The notes below the pieces were generated by a model. That model saw nothing but the letters and a program-made list of their open reading frames with translations. It searched no databases and was not told where the DNA came from. Positions 42,063-51,180 of a DNA stretch of 64,000 bases are shown here, one piece after another (positions within the stretch are counted from its first letter, which is position 1; the number at the start of each line of letters is the position of its first letter). The position numbers and the translations under genes are program-made. The stretch is from Synechococcus sp. BL107 (GTDB lineage: Bacteria > Cyanobacteriota > Cyanobacteriia > PCC-6307 > Cyanobiaceae): contig NZ_DS022298.1 in the NCBI RefSeq assembly GCF_000153805.1, forward strand, positions 2,174,827 through 2,238,826, given 5' to 3'.

Positions 42063-43139
42063 TCAACCCAATTTGAGAGATGAACTCTCACCAGGCTCAG
42101 CAAGAACGTAGTGAGATGTGGTTCCCGTCGAGCTGCGGCCGAGCGTTGCCGAAAGGGTAAAAACATCAACCCCGCGTCTAATCGCAAAAGTGGCATGTGT
42201 ATGGCGGCATCTGTGCGGTGTGAGCCGGACATTTACCTCCCGTCCCCACATAGCCATGCGAGCGGCCACCGCCTGACGGGTCAATGGGCCATTCCTTTTA
42301 TTACTTGGAAAAAGCCAGTCACCAGGCTCGCCGCGGCCCAACGACTCGAACAACTCCAGCGTTTCAGTACTGACGCGGATGGTGCGGGGCTTGCTCCCCT
42401 TACCCAGAAGACGAACGTTGCCGCCTTCATCCAGCGGCTCAATGTCCTCCCACCGCAGACGGCACAGCTCCGATACACGGCACCCGAGCAAATACGACCC
42501 ACGGACCATGACGTAGTCCCGCGCTGCGATGGCTGACCCCTTTACCTTTGCGGCACTGATGACCCCAAGAACTGATGTCAGATCAGACTCAGCCAGCGGT
42601 TTGGCCAGCTTTGGTGCCGACATTCCTGTTCTTCGGGGGATTGGGTTGCGCGGCACTCCTGACACAGCTGATCTCGTAAGTTCCGACGCCCATCGGTAGA
42701 GGGCGCTCACCGCACTGACCCGCCGATTGAACGAGCGGGGTTTCAAGCTGCCAATGGCAACTTGTTCCCGCAGAAGGGACACCCAGTCATCCACCAGAGC
42801 GGGATCGAGTTCCCTCAGGTGTAGGTGTGGGTGGTTCCGATCGCGCCAGCGGACGAAGTGCCGCAGCTCTCGGCGGTAGCCGTCTTGGGTCTCTTTCGAC
42901 CCCGTGCGGGAGCACTGCTTCAGGAATCGCTTCAGGAGGAGCTTGTCCCCCCAGAGCACGGCACCGACCTGAGCGGCATCGAACATGCGGCTGACGTAAG
43001 CCAAAGCCTCTGCCTTGTCCAGCCCTGCCAGCACCGGAGGGAGAGTGGCATCGTTTATCGCATCACCGCGATTTAGAGGAAGTGGCGTAACGCCCACTTC
43101 TCTTGCGGTGGAATAGTTTGAGGGGCCTTCCAGCCCCAA
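42063..43139 (-). CDS. Tyrosine recombinase/integrase adjacent to ssrA
   Basis: A 358-residue recombinase. The N-terminal SAM-like core-binding part (residues ~50-165, KETQDGYRRELRHFVRW) is followed by the catalytic domain: Arg in GCRVSELCRLRW, Lys in GKGSKPRTIRV, HxxR in LTPHRCRHTHAT, and the Tyr in TTSHYV. The second His usually found in LGH is Arg (TLGRSS). It starts with TTG at 43139, right at the end of the ssrA coding piece; a start at the internal ATG (42986) is an alternative. tmRNA genes are common integration targets, so this is probably the integrase of an element or its remnant. Confidence 0.88.
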   Translation of the reverse strand: MGLEGPSNYSTAREVGVTPLPLNRGDAINDATLPPVLAGLDKAEALAYVSRMFDAAQVGAVLWGDKLLLKRFLKQCSRTGSKETQDGYRRELRHFVRWRDRNHPHLHLRELDPALVDDWVSLLREQVAIGSLKPRSFNRRVSAVSALYRWASELTRSAVSGVPRNPIPRRTGMSAPKLAKPLAESDLTSVLGVISAAKVKGSAIAARDYVMVRGSYLLGCRVSELCRLRWEDIEPLDEGGNVRLLGKGSKPRTIRVSTETLELFESLGRGEPGDWLFPSNKRNGPLTRQAVAARMAMWGREVNVRLTPHRCRHTHATFAIRRGVDVFTLSATLGRSSTGTTSHYVLAEPGESSSLKLG

Positions 43140-43140
43140 C

Positions 43141-43313
43141 GAGTCATTTGGGTGATAAGGCTGACCTCACCCCATCTCCCTTAAAAGGGTCAGGCAGCAA
43201 CAGGGGCTGCTTGACGGGAGAAACGTACGATGTTGTTCGCAGTTACGAGATTTGCTCTAACCGAGCAGGCTTCAGTCACCCTCCTTATGTCCCGTCGAAA
43301 CCATTGCAGCCCC
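43141..43313 (-). ncRNA. ssrA: tmRNA coding piece (permuted ssrA)
   Basis: Minus-strand RNA starting GGGGCTGCAATGGTTTCGAC, the classical tmRNA 5' start, whose GGGGCTG pairs with CAGCTCC of the acceptor piece. The resume codon is GCG at 43240, giving the tag ANNIVRFSRQAAPVAA and a TGA at 43190-43192. Sequence after the tag contains pseudoknot-like repeats; the 3' end is placed approximately at 43141. Gene order (acceptor first, coding piece second) shows the permuted, two-piece form known in marine Synechococcus and Prochlorococcus. Confidence 0.92.
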
Positions 43314-43328
43314 AAGAGGGGGGATGAA

Positions 43329-43412
43329 TGGAGCTGAGCGGAATCGAACCGCTGTCCGAAACACTGGTGTGAATCACCTAGTCCGGCAAACCGGACCCTG
43401 TCATTCTGACAG
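43329..43412 (-). ncRNA. ssrA: tmRNA acceptor piece (permuted ssrA)
   Basis: The 3' end reads GCGGTTCGATTCCGCTCAGC-TCCA: a T-arm with GTTCGATTC and an acceptor strand ending at 43329, to which CCA is added. Upstream are two hairpins (43381-43396 GTCCGG/CCGGAC and 43398-43412 CTGTCA/TGACAG). Only 15 nt separate it from the coding piece. The 5' boundary is approximate. Confidence 0.88.
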
Positions 43413-43439
43413 CATTGGTCATCTGGAGCACAACACACC

Positions 43440-44582
43440 GTGGGTCGTGAGAACCGGCTGTCGGCGGTAGCAGTGCTTCCCCAGGGCCTCGAAGCCGCTG
43501 GCTGCGACGAACTCTCCAAACTCGGTGCCCATGAGGTGCGCCCACTGCGGCGTGCTGCCGAATTTCAAGCCTCCATGGCTTGCCTGTATCGCCTCCACCT
43601 CCAAGCTCGACTGCCTTTTCGGCTGCTTCGGGAGATGGCCAGCTTTCCTTGCCAAGGGCGGGACGATCTCTATGACGGCATCCGTCGCGCCCTCAATTGG
43701 GAGCGTTGGCTGCACCCTTCGATGAGCTTTCGCGTCGATGTCACCGGGTCAGCCCCTGGGCTGAATCACAGCCATTACTCGGCCTTACAGGTAAAAAATG
43801 CTCTCGTGGATCAGCAACGAGACATTTGGGGGGAACGCTCCTCCATCGATTTGGAGGCACCTGATCTTTCCCTGCACCTCCATCTCAACCGCGAAACAGC
43901 AGTGTTGAGCTTGGATGGCAGCGGTGGAAGCCTGCACCGTCGGGGCTATCGGGCCGCCATGGGCGTAGCGCCCCTGAAGGAAAACCTCGCCGCTGGACTG
44001 ATCCAACTCAGCGGCTGGGACGGCTCCGTTCCGCTTGTTGATCCCTGCTGCGGCTCCGGTATTTTGCTGATCGAAGCCGCCCTCATGGCCCTTCAACAAG
44101 CACCGGGTCTCGGTCGCAACTTTGGCTTAGAGGGTTGGGCAGATTTTCAATCCGAACTCTGGCAAGAGGAGTGCGAGAGAGCTCAACAACGCCGCCGCCG
44201 AAACCTCAACTTGCCTCCCTTATTAGGAATCGAACAGGATCCACTGGTGGCCGAACAAGCTCGCGTCAATATTGCTGCCGCTGGCTTGGAGGGGGTGATT
44301 GAGATCCGCGATGGATCGTTCACAGAGCACCACTTACCGGCAGGTCCTGGCGTTTTGGTGTGCAACCCCCCCTATGGACAACGCATTGGTGAAGAGGAAG
44401 AACTCGACCACCTCTACAGCGCCCTGGGTGGATTTGTTCGAGAGCGAGCGTCGGGCTGGCAACTCTGGTTGCTCAGTGGCAATCCCAAGTTGACGGGGGG
44501 GCTGCGCATGAAAGCCTCAAGGCGCATCCCGGTCAGCAATGGTGGGATCGATTGCCGCTGGTTGCACTACGCCATTCGCTAG
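43440..44582 (+). CDS. 23S rRNA N2-guanine methyltransferase-like (RlmL/YpsC type)
   Basis: A 380-residue protein with an N-terminal THUMP-type RNA-binding part and a Rossmann methyltransferase core: LVDPCCGSGILLIEAALMAL, then LLGIEQDP and LVCNPPYGQRIGEEEEL. The NPPY box methylates an amino group, usually of guanine in 23S rRNA. The GTG at 43440 is taken as start, and it lies only about 30 bp from the tmRNA 5' side on the other strand; no ATG lies nearby. It is the first gene of the GC-rich core block. Confidence 0.9.
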   Translation: MGRENRLSAVAVLPQGLEAAGCDELSKLGAHEVRPLRRAAEFQASMACLYRLHLQARLPFRLLREMASFPCQGRDDLYDGIRRALNWERWLHPSMSFRVDVTGSAPGLNHSHYSALQVKNALVDQQRDIWGERSSIDLEAPDLSLHLHLNRETAVLSLDGSGGSLHRRGYRAAMGVAPLKENLAAGLIQLSGWDGSVPLVDPCCGSGILLIEAALMALQQAPGLGRNFGLEGWADFQSELWQEECERAQQRRRRNLNLPPLLGIEQDPLVAEQARVNIAAAGLEGVIEIRDGSFTEHHLPAGPGVLVCNPPYGQRIGEEEELDHLYSALGGFVRERASGWQLWLLSGNPKLTGGLRMKASRRIPVSNGGIDCRWLHYAIR

Positions 44583-44589
44583 CAAGCGA

Positions 44590-44976
44590 TCAAGCCCGAC
44601 CGATCAGCGCCCGCACTGTTTTCATCACACCCTCCAGCGTTTGCGGCAGGAACGGCCCCTTCAGCACCTGTCCGCCGATCCGCAAGCTGATTCCCGCAAA
44701 CAGCAAATTACCCACGGCCAAGGCGATCAGCGCCTGACTCAAATCGAGGCTCCAGCGCTGCTGAATCCAAAGCAACAAGGCACCTTCGCCAGCCAGCAGG
44801 GCCAGCAGCATGGCGGTGCCACCCATCGCCAAAAACAAGCCGCCGCTGATCAGACGCCGCTTCTCGCGATCCACTTCTTGGAGAGCGATCCGCACATGCA
44901 GATCCATCACCGATGCGGCCAAGGCGGTGACCCGACCCGCAGCACCGAAACCCCGTGGAGATTGTGATTCAGCCAT
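44590..44976 (-). CDS. Phage-holin-III-like membrane protein
   Basis: A 128-residue protein with a helical start (GAAGRVTALAASVMDLHVRI) and two membrane helices (LISGGLFLAMGGTAMLLALL and LSQALIALAVGNLLFAGISL). This is the PF07332 putative holin pattern, common in bacterial chromosomes beside DUF883 genes and not evidence of a prophage. It overlaps the upstream gene's stop by one base (TGATG). The C-terminal tail is basic. Its role is likely membrane- or stress-related. Confidence 0.8.
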   Translation of the reverse strand: MAESQSPRGFGAAGRVTALAASVMDLHVRIALQEVDREKRRLISGGLFLAMGGTAMLLALLAGEGALLLWIQQRWSLDLSQALIALAVGNLLFAGISLRIGGQVLKGPFLPQTLEGVMKTVRALIGRA

Positions 44977-45398
44977 CAGGAGTGACGACCCCCACGAAGC
45001 ATGGCGCCAACCAACACGCCTACACCGAGGGCGACGCCAACGGCCAATAGGGGTCGTTGGCGAACGGGGCGTTCAATCCTCGGTCGAAGCGTGCTGTTGA
45101 GCTCATCCAAGAGTTGCTCTAACTGCTCCTCAAGCGGATCAAGGGTGTCGGCCAAATGCTTGCTGCGATCTCCGGCGCTATGCATCAATTCCTCCAGTTG
45201 CTCCCGCGCTCCTTGGGGAGTGAGGCCCGTATTCCGCTCGATCAAACGCACCAGCTCCTCAACGCTGCCACGGGTTGCTTCGAGGGTGTGATGGGCCAAC
45301 TCAGGCCATCGCTTCTGAATGGTGGGCAGCAAGCTCTCGAAACGGTCGCGGAAGTGGTGCTCGAAGTTGCCGTTGGGCTGCGGCGAGGTCGAGTCCAT
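44976..45398 (-). CDS. DUF883-like (ElaB/YqjD) membrane-anchored protein
   Basis: From the ATG at 45398, 140 residues. A long helical region (RDRFESLLPTIQKRWPELAH, then DTLDPLEEQLEQLLDELNST) ends in a C-terminal glycine-rich membrane anchor (RPLLAVGVALGVGVLVGAML). This matches the DUF883/YqjD family, whose members bind ribosomes or membranes in stationary phase. The frame extends to 45560 but that part is antisense to the next gene. It is coupled to the holin-like gene. Confidence 0.75.
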   Translation of the reverse strand: MDSTSPQPNGNFEHHFRDRFESLLPTIQKRWPELAHHTLEATRGSVEELVRLIERNTGLTPQGAREQLEELMHSAGDRSKHLADTLDPLEEQLEQLLDELNSTLRPRIERPVRQRPLLAVGVALGVGVLVGAMLRGGRHS

Positions 45399-45460
45399 AA
45401 AAAACGCCGATGAACAGGAATGCCTAGAGACTAGGGAGCCTGCAGCGTCTAGGAAACTCC

Positions 45461-45820
45461 ATGCCTCGCTACGCCTTGTTGCGGCATACGGGAGCCCCTG
45501 ACGATCCGAGTGGCTGTCATTTCGATCTGTTATTGGAAAACGGAGCGAACTGCCGCACATGGCGATTGGCTGAGATCCCGATTGTCAACGCTGCAGAACA
45601 AGACGCCATCCCGTTAACTGCCCATCGTTTGATTTGGCTGGAGCCCCGCAGTGCTGCAGTCTCAGGAGGACGGGGGTGGGCCGAACGCATTCGCGCGGGT
45701 CGATATCAAGGCAGCCTGCCCACCGACGCGAACGAGCCTGTGGAGATCACCTTCATGGATGGCGATCTCAGCGGACACCTCAAAATCGTCCAAGGTCGTT
45801 GCCGGCTCTCCAAGCCTTGA
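45461..45820 (+). CDS. LigD-phosphoesterase-like conserved protein
   Basis: A 119-residue protein with MPRYALLRHTGAPDDPSGCH and HFDLLLENG near the start, then RLAEIPIV and RLSKP at the end. The H-x-D-x-x-L-E pattern recalls the 3'-phosphoesterase domain of LigD (where H-x-D-x-R-L binds metal). It is conserved in cyanobacteria; a metal-dependent hydrolase is likely but not certain. The gene is followed by SMC after about 50 bp. Confidence 0.6.
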   Translation: MPRYALLRHTGAPDDPSGCHFDLLLENGANCRTWRLAEIPIVNAAEQDAIPLTAHRLIWLEPRSAAVSGGRGWAERIRAGRYQGSLPTDANEPVEITFMDGDLSGHLKIVQGRCRLSKP

Positions 45821-45870
45821 GATTTCCAAAAGCTCCGCTAAATTTTGGTTGCTGACAGCCCGTTTTCCTG

Positions 45871-48800
45871 TTGGTTTACATCAATCAGGTTGGCTTAAAG
45901 CACTTCAAGTCCTTTGGTGGGGCGATGACGATCCCTCTCGAAGAGGGATTCACCGTTGTGACCGGCCCCAATGGATCCGGCAAAAGCAACATCCTGGATG
46001 GCGTGTTGTTTTGCCTGGGCTTAGCCAACAGCCGCGGAATGCGGGCCGATCGGCTGCCAGACCTGATTAATAGCGGGGTTCTCAAAACCGGAAAAGCAGC
46101 CGAAACCTCGGTGAGCGTGAGGTTCGATCTCAATGATTGGACACCCGACACGGCGGAAGATGGTCTCGAGGCACCAGCGGAAGGTCCCTGGATTCAACCG
46201 GGGCAAACGGAATGGACCGTGACGCGCAAGTTGCGGGTGATGCCAGGTGGCTCCTACAGCTCGAGTTATTCCGCTGACGGGGTGCCCTGCAACCTCCAGC
46301 AGCTGCAAACCCAATTGCGCCGTTTGCGCATCGATCCGGAGGGGAGCAACGTCGTGATGCAGGGCGATGTCACCCGCATCGTGTCGATGAGCAATCGCGA
46401 TCGCCGTGGGCTCATTGATGAACTGGCCGGTGTCGCCCTTTTCGATACGCGCATCGAACAAACCCGGCGCAAGCTCGACGACGTGCAGGAGCGGCAAGAC
46501 CGCTGCCGAATCATTGAGCAAGAGCTGCTGGCGAGCCGCCAGCGCCTGGAGAAAGACTGCGCCAAAGCCCGTCAATACAAGGATCTTCGTGAACGATTGA
46601 AGCTCGGGCGCCAGCAGGAAATGGTGCTGGCCTTTGAGGCCGCCGAACAAGCCCTCAAAGACCTCAGCACGCGCCAACAGGCCCTCGAAGCCCAAGAGCA
46701 AAGGGATGGCATCGCCATCGCGAATGGACGCGAGGCCCTCAACAAAGCCAGCGCTGAGCTGCAAATTCTTCAAGATCAGGTGAAAGCCCTTGGAGAAGAC
46801 CAGCTCCTAGCGGTTCAAGCCGAACTCGCAGGACTCGACACCAGCAGCCGCGAACTAGAACGTCAAGCCTCACAACACCAAGAAGAAGGGCAGCGGCTGC
46901 AAGGATTGCGCCATGACTTAACCATCCGTCGGCAGGAGTGGCAGCACCAATCCAAAACCCAAGAGAAGGATCCCCATCAAGACGCCTTAGCCGCTGCCGA
47001 AGACACCTGCCGTGCCTCTGAATCTGCCGTTGAGGTATCCCGCCGCCGACTAGCCGACGTTGCAGGCCGTTCTGGGGCTTGGTTAGACGAACAAAAACGA
47101 CGGAGTGCTCGGCGGCAAGAGCTGCAAAGCATCGTGAATCCCAAACTTGAAGAACAACAGCAACTGCAAGAACGGTTGCGTCAGGAGTCGGAACGGCTGC
47201 AAGAACTCCATCAAGAGCAGCAGCAAGACGGGGCTGATGAACAGGATGTTCAACAACAACTCACAACCCTGGAAGAGAGCTGGCAAACGCTGATCCACGG
47301 GCTGTCTGAAGGCAAGCAGGCCCTTCAACAAACCGTGGACTCCCTTGCCATCCAACAACGGACTCGCAGTCGTTTGGAGCAAGAACAAACCCGACTGGAA
47401 CGGGAAATTGCGCGTTTGGAAAGCCGCCGTGATGCCCTACAAGAAACCCGAGGCACCGGTGCGTTAAGGCTGTTGTTGGAGGCCGGTCTCGATGGCATTC
47501 ATGGTCCAGTCGCCCAACTTGGTGAAGTGCAGGATCAACACCGCCTGGCCTTGGAAGTTGCCGCAGGTGCCCGTCTCGGCCAAGTCGTCGTCGACGACGA
47601 CCGCATTGCAGCAAGAGCGATCGAACTGCTGAAAAGCCGCCGCGCCGGACGACTCACCTTTCTGCCCCTCAACAAAATTCGTGCCCCAGGCAGCGGAAGC
47701 GGAAGCAACTCGGCAGCCTTCGCCCGCGGGGCCCGTCCAAGCGGCGATACCGGCGGCGGATTAATTGGCCGTGCCGTGGAACTCGTGCGTTTTGAACCGG
47801 TTTACGACCAAGTGTTTGCCTACGTGTTCGGCGACACGCTGGTGTTTGCTGATCTGGCCACCGCCCGACAACAACTCGGTCGATCGAGGGCCGTGACTCT
47901 GGATGGAGAGCTCCTCGAAAAAAGCGGTGCGATGACGGGCGGAAGCTTGTCACAACGCAGCGGCGGCCTCAGTTTTGGTCGTAGCCAAGATCAAGACGAA
48001 GCCGAACCCCACCGCCGCAGGCTCCTGGAGATCGGGGAATCCCTGGCAGCCTGCCGGCGTGAAGAATCCAAATTGACGCAGCTGCTCGAGCAGCAGAAAC
48101 CACAGCTGCGGGAGATGGAACAACGCCAGGCCGGCCTCATCGCCGAGCGCAACGCGGCGCAGCGGAACCATGGCCCGTTGATTGAGCGCAACCGACAGCG
48201 GTCGGAACGGTTATTGCGCCTTCAAAACGAACAAACCACCCAGCGGCAACGCCTGGAGATGATCGAGGCAGAACTCAAACCACTGCAAGCGGAACTCGCC
48301 CAACTGAATGAAGCGGAACGCAACAGCGGTGATCACGACGATGCCGCGGCCTGGCAACAGCTTCAACACGACCTCGAGGCAGCCGATCATCGTCTCGAAG
48401 TCGCTCGGCATGAGCGTGATCTTCTTCTGAATGCAAAGCGTGAGCGGCAGCTCGCCCTCGAGCGTCTGGGAGACCAAGAGAAGGCCCTCGCGGCAGAAGA
48501 AACACGACTCCAGGAAGCTGTTCAGGCCCTGGCCAAAGCCCATGGCGCGTGGCGCGATCAACAGTCGGAACTGCAAAACAAGCGAACGTCGTTACAGGCT
48601 CAGCAACAAGACCTCCAAGAACGTTTCGGCACCCAACGACGAGCCCGTGATGCCGCGGAAGCTGAGGTGGCCCGTCAACGCCAAGCGCTTCAGCAAGCCG
48701 AATGGAACCTGGAGCGATTGAAGGAAGACCGCGAAGGCTTAATCGAGGAACAGCGCAGCGGAGCGATTCGCCTCAAGGAAATGGCGGAAGCACTGCCAGA

Positions 48801-49485
48801 ACCCCGTCCAGAGATCCCTGAGTCGATGCGGCTTGAAGGATTGGAGGTTCTTCAGGGCGAACTCCAGGCAATCCAACGACGCATGGAAGCGCTGGAGCCC
48901 GTGAACATGCTCGCGCTTGAGGAACTGCAAGCGCTGGAACAACGCTTGGGTGACCTCAACGAACGGCTCGATGTTTTGAATAGTGAACGCGAAGAACTGC
49001 TGCTTCGAATTGAGACGGTCGCCACCCTGCGTCAAGACGCCTTTATGGAGGCTTTCACCGCAGTGGATGGTCATTTCCGTGAAATTTTTGCGTCGCTTTC
49101 CGAAGGCGATGGGCATCTGCAGTTGGAAAACGCCGATGAACCGCTCGAGGGTGGCCTAACCCTTGTGGCCCATCCGAAAGGAAAAACCGTGCGGCGTTTG
49201 GCGTCGATGTCGGGTGGAGAGAAATCGCTAACAGCCCTCAGCTTTCTGTTTGCCTTACAACGTTTCCGCCCCTCCCCCTTCTACGCCCTCGACGAGGTCG
49301 ACAGCTTCCTCGACGGTGTGAACGTGGAGCGATTAGCTGCCTTAATCGCCCGTCAAGCCAAAGATGCCCAGTTCATGGTGGTGAGTCACAGACGTCCAAT
49401 GATCGGCGCCTCAGAGCGCACGATTGGCGTTACCCAAGCCCGCGGAGCCCACACCCAGGTTGTTGGACTTCCCGATGCAGCCTGA
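45871..49485 (+). CDS. smc: Chromosome segregation SMC ATPase
   Basis: A 1,204-residue SMC protein. Head half 1: VTGPNGSGKSNILDGVLFCL (Walker A). Two long coiled coils (rich in Q, E, R, A) surround a hinge near residue ~530-660 (GALRLLLEAGLDGIHGPVAQ). The hinge contains a Gly/Ser-rich insert (about residues 607-630). Head half 2: LASMSGGEKSLTALSFLFAL (signature) and FYALDEVDSFLDGVNVERL (Walker B). It is a core protein that condenses chromosomes, and the length is normal for cyanobacteria. The start is TTG at 45871. Confidence 0.97.
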   Translation: MVYINQVGLKHFKSFGGAMTIPLEEGFTVVTGPNGSGKSNILDGVLFCLGLANSRGMRADRLPDLINSGVLKTGKAAETSVSVRFDLNDWTPDTAEDGLEAPAEGPWIQPGQTEWTVTRKLRVMPGGSYSSSYSADGVPCNLQQLQTQLRRLRIDPEGSNVVMQGDVTRIVSMSNRDRRGLIDELAGVALFDTRIEQTRRKLDDVQERQDRCRIIEQELLASRQRLEKDCAKARQYKDLRERLKLGRQQEMVLAFEAAEQALKDLSTRQQALEAQEQRDGIAIANGREALNKASAELQILQDQVKALGEDQLLAVQAELAGLDTSSRELERQASQHQEEGQRLQGLRHDLTIRRQEWQHQSKTQEKDPHQDALAAAEDTCRASESAVEVSRRRLADVAGRSGAWLDEQKRRSARRQELQSIVNPKLEEQQQLQERLRQESERLQELHQEQQQDGADEQDVQQQLTTLEESWQTLIHGLSEGKQALQQTVDSLAIQQRTRSRLEQEQTRLEREIARLESRRDALQETRGTGALRLLLEAGLDGIHGPVAQLGEVQDQHRLALEVAAGARLGQVVVDDDRIAARAIELLKSRRAGRLTFLPLNKIRAPGSGSGSNSAAFARGARPSGDTGGGLIGRAVELVRFEPVYDQVFAYVFGDTLVFADLATARQQLGRSRAVTLDGELLEKSGAMTGGSLSQRSGGLSFGRSQDQDEAEPHRRRLLEIGESLAACRREESKLTQLLEQQKPQLREMEQRQAGLIAERNAAQRNHGPLIERNRQRSERLLRLQNEQTTQRQRLEMIEAELKPLQAELAQLNEAERNSGDHDDAAAWQQLQHDLEAADHRLEVARHERDLLLNAKRERQLALERLGDQEKALAAEETRLQEAVQALAKAHGAWRDQQSELQNKRTSLQAQQQDLQERFGTQRRARDAAEAEVARQRQALQQAEWNLERLKEDREGLIEEQRSGAIRLKEMAEALPEPRPEIPESMRLEGLEVLQGELQAIQRRMEALEPVNMLALEELQALEQRLGDLNERLDVLNSEREELLLRIETVATLRQDAFMEAFTAVDGHFREIFASLSEGDGHLQLENADEPLEGGLTLVAHPKGKTVRRLASMSGGEKSLTALSFLFALQRFRPSPFYALDEVDSFLDGVNVERLAALIARQAKDAQFMVVSHRRPMIGASERTIGVTQARGAHTQVVGLPDAA

Positions 49486-49560
49486 ACAGATGCAGATCGA
49501 ACTGCCACAACGGATCCACTGCGTCAGAATGGGCCGAATTGTGCATGGCCGAGGGACCGT

Positions 49561-50643
49561 TTGACCCCGACCCCTTCAGCTAACGACACCCTGACGGGTG
49601 TTCCCAGTGACCGTCTCTGGCTGCGGTCAGAGCTCATGGGTACGCAGGTGATCACCCGCGACAGCGGCCGTCGTCTCGGCGTCGTGGGTGAGGTGATTGT
49701 CGATATTGACCGCCGTGAGGTGGTGGCGGTTGGACTGCGGGATAACCCCCTCACTCGCTTTTTACCGGGCTTACCGCGCTGGATGCCCCTCGATCGCATC
49801 CGTCAGGTGGGAGATGTGATCCTGGTGGACTCCGCTGATTCCCTCAGCGAAGGATTCAATCCCGAGCGCTACAGCCGTGTGATCAATTGCCAGGTGATCA
49901 CCGAATCCGGTGACCAACTTGGTCGTGTTCTGGGATTTGCGTTCGACATTGAAACGGGTGAACTGTCCACCCTTGTGATGGGTGCCCTCGGCGTTCCGCT
50001 CCTGGGTGAAGGCGTCTTAAGCACGTGGGAAATGCCTGTTGAAGAGATCGTGAGCAGCGGCCCCGATCGGATCATTGTTTACGAGGGCGCTGAAGACAAA
50101 CTCAAACAATTGAATAGCGGTGTGCTCGAAAAGCTAGGGGTTGGCGGCCCCAGCTGGGAGGAACAGGAGCGAGAGCGCTACCGCGTCAATCTTGTGCCGG
50201 TCGAGAACCAACTCAGTTCGGGACAACCCGTTGAACAACAGCAACGGCAGTTGCAGGCGTCCGAAGCTCAACGGTTTGAAGCTGAGGAAGAAATGGAATA
50301 CGTGGAACTTGAAGACCAACGCCGCGACGCACAACCCCAACGTCGCTACCTCGAAGAACAAACCACGGATTCCTTCGAATCTCCCCGTTACAACACTGCG
50401 CGGTACCGGGACGAGCCCAGTTTCAATGCAGCCCCCAATGAAGAACCCAGTGTCGAAGAACTTCGATTCGAAGAACCACGATTCGAACAGCCTCAGATCA
50501 AGGAGCAGCGCTTCGACGACTCAAGCCTGAACGATGACCCAGCTCCGCGACGAGCCATGCCGGCTTCGAGGCGTCCGGTGCAAAAAATCAGCGAACCCCT
50601 CGATGTCGAACCGATTCGAGACGACCTCGACGATCCTTGGTAA
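49561..50643 (+). CDS. PRC-barrel domain protein
   Basis: A 360-residue protein with two PRC-barrel repeats in the first ~190 residues: LRSELMGTQVITRDSGRRLG with VVGEVIVDIDRREVVAV, and INCQVITESGDQLGRVLGFA with FDIETGELSTLV. The remaining ~170 residues are acidic, Gln/Glu/Arg-rich and disordered. PRC barrels bind RNA or photosynthetic reaction-centre subunits. The start is TTG at 49561, 75 bp after the SMC stop. It may be conserved next to smc in this lineage. Confidence 0.85.
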   Translation: MTPTPSANDTLTGVPSDRLWLRSELMGTQVITRDSGRRLGVVGEVIVDIDRREVVAVGLRDNPLTRFLPGLPRWMPLDRIRQVGDVILVDSADSLSEGFNPERYSRVINCQVITESGDQLGRVLGFAFDIETGELSTLVMGALGVPLLGEGVLSTWEMPVEEIVSSGPDRIIVYEGAEDKLKQLNSGVLEKLGVGGPSWEEQERERYRVNLVPVENQLSSGQPVEQQQRQLQASEAQRFEAEEEMEYVELEDQRRDAQPQRRYLEEQTTDSFESPRYNTARYRDEPSFNAAPNEEPSVEELRFEEPRFEQPQIKEQRFDDSSLNDDPAPRRAMPASRRPVQKISEPLDVEPIRDDLDDPW

Positions 50644-50752
50644 CCGCGAGCCAACGCGTTGATTGAACCGCAACACCAGTGGTGGGGGAAATCAACAAAG
50701 CCACCATTTTCTGCAATGGCGGCAATGGACGACTGAACTGGACCGATGACGA

Positions 50753-51154
50753 TCAAGCCGCTTTGAAATCCAACGAGGCGCTGTTCACGCAATAACGCTG
50801 GCCTGTTGGTGCCGGTCCATCAGAAAACACATGGCCGAGATGACCATCGCAGCGGGAGCAGGTGATCTCCGTCCGGACCATGCCATGGGTCACATCCTGT
50901 TTGGTGGTAATCGCCTCTGGAGAGATACCGTCCCAAAAACTTGGCCAACCTGTGCCCGACTCAAATTTTGTGGTTGAACTGAACAACGGCGTTCCACAAC
51001 AAACGCAGTGATAAACACCCGTCGCCTTGTTGTCCCAATACTTACCCGTGAAGGCCCGTTCGGTTCCTCCACAGCGCGCCACCTGGTATTGCTCAGGAGA
51101 TAAGGATTGCTTCCACTCGTCGGTGCTGCGATCAATCCGATCAAGGCTGGGCAT
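50753..51154 (-). CDS. msrB: Peptide-methionine (R)-S-oxide reductase MsrB
   Basis: A 133-residue enzyme. Zinc cysteines are visible as CVCC and CSRC, the substrate box as FESGTGWPSFW, and the catalytic cysteine in RYCVNSASLDF. The length matches the family. It repairs oxidised methionine, with thioredoxin as reductant. The start is ATG at 51154. It is an independent minus-strand gene between the PRC protein and the LpxB-like gene. Confidence 0.96.
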   Translation of the reverse strand: MPSLDRIDRSTDEWKQSLSPEQYQVARCGGTERAFTGKYWDNKATGVYHCVCCGTPLFSSTTKFESGTGWPSFWDGISPEAITTKQDVTHGMVRTEITCSRCDGHLGHVFSDGPAPTGQRYCVNSASLDFKAA

Positions 51155-51180
51155 GACGAGAGAAATTAAGGGGTTGCACC

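Noticed and set aside
44590-44976. Prophage, because of a holin-like protein
   Set aside because: The protein is of the PF07332 type that pairs with DUF883 genes in normal chromosomes. No endolysin, capsid or terminase is nearby.
46021-46773. Long minus-strand frame inside smc
   Set aside because: It is antisense to the conserved SMC head and coiled coil and has no start context or family resemblance.
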